From the NCBI GenBank assembly GCA_002424865.1, contig DILC01000016.1, forward strand, positions 4,259 through 35,456: a DNA stretch of 31,198 nt, written 5' to 3'. Positions within the stretch are counted from its first letter, which is position 1. Each line of letters starts with the position of its first letter. This DNA comes from Rhodocyclaceae bacterium UBA5602. Lineage in GTDB: Bacteria > Pseudomonadota > Gammaproteobacteria > Burkholderiales > Rhodocyclaceae. The notes under the pieces were generated by a model. It did not search any database. It saw nothing but the letters and a program-made list of their open reading frames with translations, and was not told the DNA's origin. The translations under genes and the position numbers were made by a program. Positions 30,387 through 31,198 of the stretch are shown in pieces.

Positions 30387-31052
30387 TCAGCCAAGATGTT
30401 GCGTGAAAAACGCCACCATGCGCTCCCATGCCAGGCTGGCTGCATTGGCGTCATAGACATCCGCGCGCCGTTCGTTGAAAAAGCCGTGGGCGGCGTCGTA
30501 GCGGTGAATCTCGGCTGGGGCGCCGGTTTTTTGCAGGGTGGCTTCCAAGGCATCGACCATGCTGGGCACGCACCAGTCGTCCTGGTTGGCGAAGTGTCCC
30601 TGAAAGGGAATGCGGATATTGGCTGGATCGGCAAATTCCTGCGGCGGAATGCCATAGAAACAGACGGCGGCCGCGAGTGCGGGCACATGCACGGCGGCGG
30701 CGATGGTGAGCGCGCCACCCATGCAAAAACCGATGGTGCCCACTTGGCTGCTGATCCGTTGCAGGTGCGTCACGGCGCCATGAATGTCTTGGTGCGTGGC
30801 GCCGGGAAAGTCCAGGCCATTCATCATGTGGCTGGCCTCATCAGCGTCTTGCGTGATACGGCCGTGATAAAGGTCGGGCGCTAACGCGTTAAAGCCAGCG
30901 CGCGCAAAGCGGTCGGCGACGCCGCAAATCTGGTCATTCAATCCCCACCATTCCTGAATCACCACGACGCCCGGCCGGCCTTGTCCGGCCGTTGCCAGAT
31001 AGCCTCGGCAATGGGTGTTGTCTGGCCGTTTGAAGTCAATCAGCTGTCCCAT
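30387..31052 (-). CDS. Dienelactone hydrolase family protein
   Basis: Alpha/beta hydrolase with a cysteine nucleophile. It has 221 residues. Catalytic triad C110 (GFCMGG), D158 or D159 (NQDDW) and H189 (AAHGFFN), with E34 (QEWWGLND) as the glutamate that pairs with the cysteine in this family. Characterised members open dienelactones in chlorocatechol breakdown, but many chromosomal members have unknown substrates, and no catechol pathway genes are nearby. The ATG at 31052 has AAGGAG 6 bases upstream; the frame extends 12 codons further without support. The 146 bases beyond the start show no identifiable gene. Confidence 0.9.
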   Translation of the reverse strand: MGQLIDFKRPDNTHCRGYLATAGQGRPGVVVIQEWWGLNDQICGVADRFARAGFNALAPDLYHGRITQDADEASHMMNGLDFPGATHQDIHGAVTHLQRISSQVGTIGFCMGGALTIAAAVHVPALAAAVCFYGIPPQEFADPANIRIPFQGHFANQDDWCVPSMVDALEATLQKTGAPAEIHRYDAAHGFFNERRADVYDANAASLAWERMVAFFTQHLG

Positions 31053-31198
31053 GGTTCGCTCCTTAGGGTTATGGTTGGTTGCAAGCAAGTATGCAAACTT
31101 ACCTGAAGTTGTCTGGCGTTGTCGACAGGGTGGCTGGTGTCAAGTTTGAAGCGCAACCCTGGATTTGGATTGTTCATATGCTAGAAGTTTGGCGAACA

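Noticed and set aside
30217..30456. Plus-strand open frame between the alcohol dehydrogenase and hydrolase genes, with a TTGACA at 30230
   Set aside because: It runs through the repeat copy and the antisense of the hydrolase end, and the only -10-like sequence is at poor spacing.
31176..31198. ATG followed by an open frame at the right edge
   Set aside because: Only seven codons are visible and no ribosome binding site is clear; it cannot be supported as a gene.

Overview
The window looks like chromosomal DNA of a GC-rich betaproteobacterium, probably Nitrosomonadales/Burkholderiales-like; this is inferred from gene content and order, since no rRNA or other marker is present. Both the order ubiH, dusB, fis, purH and the divergent arrangement amgK-murU / lptD-surA-pdxA-rsmA are typical of proteobacterial core genome. 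I see no tRNA, rRNA, CRISPR array, prophage or intact insertion sequence.

Layout. 1-6394 (minus strand): amgK, murU, pepP, ubiH, dusB, fis and the start of purH, covering peptidoglycan recycling, peptide turnover, ubiquinone synthesis, tRNA modification, nucleoid regulation and purine synthesis. 6395-6638: divergent promoter region. 6639-15037 (plus): lptD, surA, pdxA, rsmA, an exonuclease III gene and a zinc-type CDF transporter, covering outer-membrane assembly, PLP synthesis, rRNA methylation, DNA repair and metal efflux. 15155-17646: an SDR-like protein with altered catalytic residues, a 302-bp spacer with striking palindromes, and a beta-CASP RNA exonuclease. 17715-24195 (plus): cbpA, cbpM, a helical protein, ubiB, a patatin-like lipase and a FadL-type outer-membrane channel. 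24420-25153: a phasin-like small gene flanked by twin palindromes, then a decayed IS630-type transposase. 25154-31052: thioredoxin (minus), divergent gluQ (plus), then minus-strand VWA protein, MoxR ATPase, zinc alcohol dehydrogenase and dienelactone hydrolase-family genes.

The most unusual signal is a short interspersed repeat of about 26 bp: five A's, GTCGGCGCTGGC, three variable bases, ACGGCG. Seven copies lie across the window, some in spacers and some inside genes. In three genes (ubiH, rsmA, ubiB) the copy is translated in the same reading frame, giving a V-G-[A/C]-x-[D/G]-T-A peptide within segments that look like insertions relative to the families. Its density resembles that of an uptake-sequence-like or small mobile repeat family, and I do not recognise it as a described one.

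Second-tier signals are: a pair of near-identical 17-bp palindromes flanking the phasin-like gene, resembling published PhaR operators; a perfect 15-bp inverted repeat with a single central base next to a perfect 14-bp palindrome; two back-to-back extended -10 elements forming one palindrome between amgK and lptD; and a roughly 320-residue Ala/Pro-rich extension of LptD with a triplicated LPxLxVDPAL motif.
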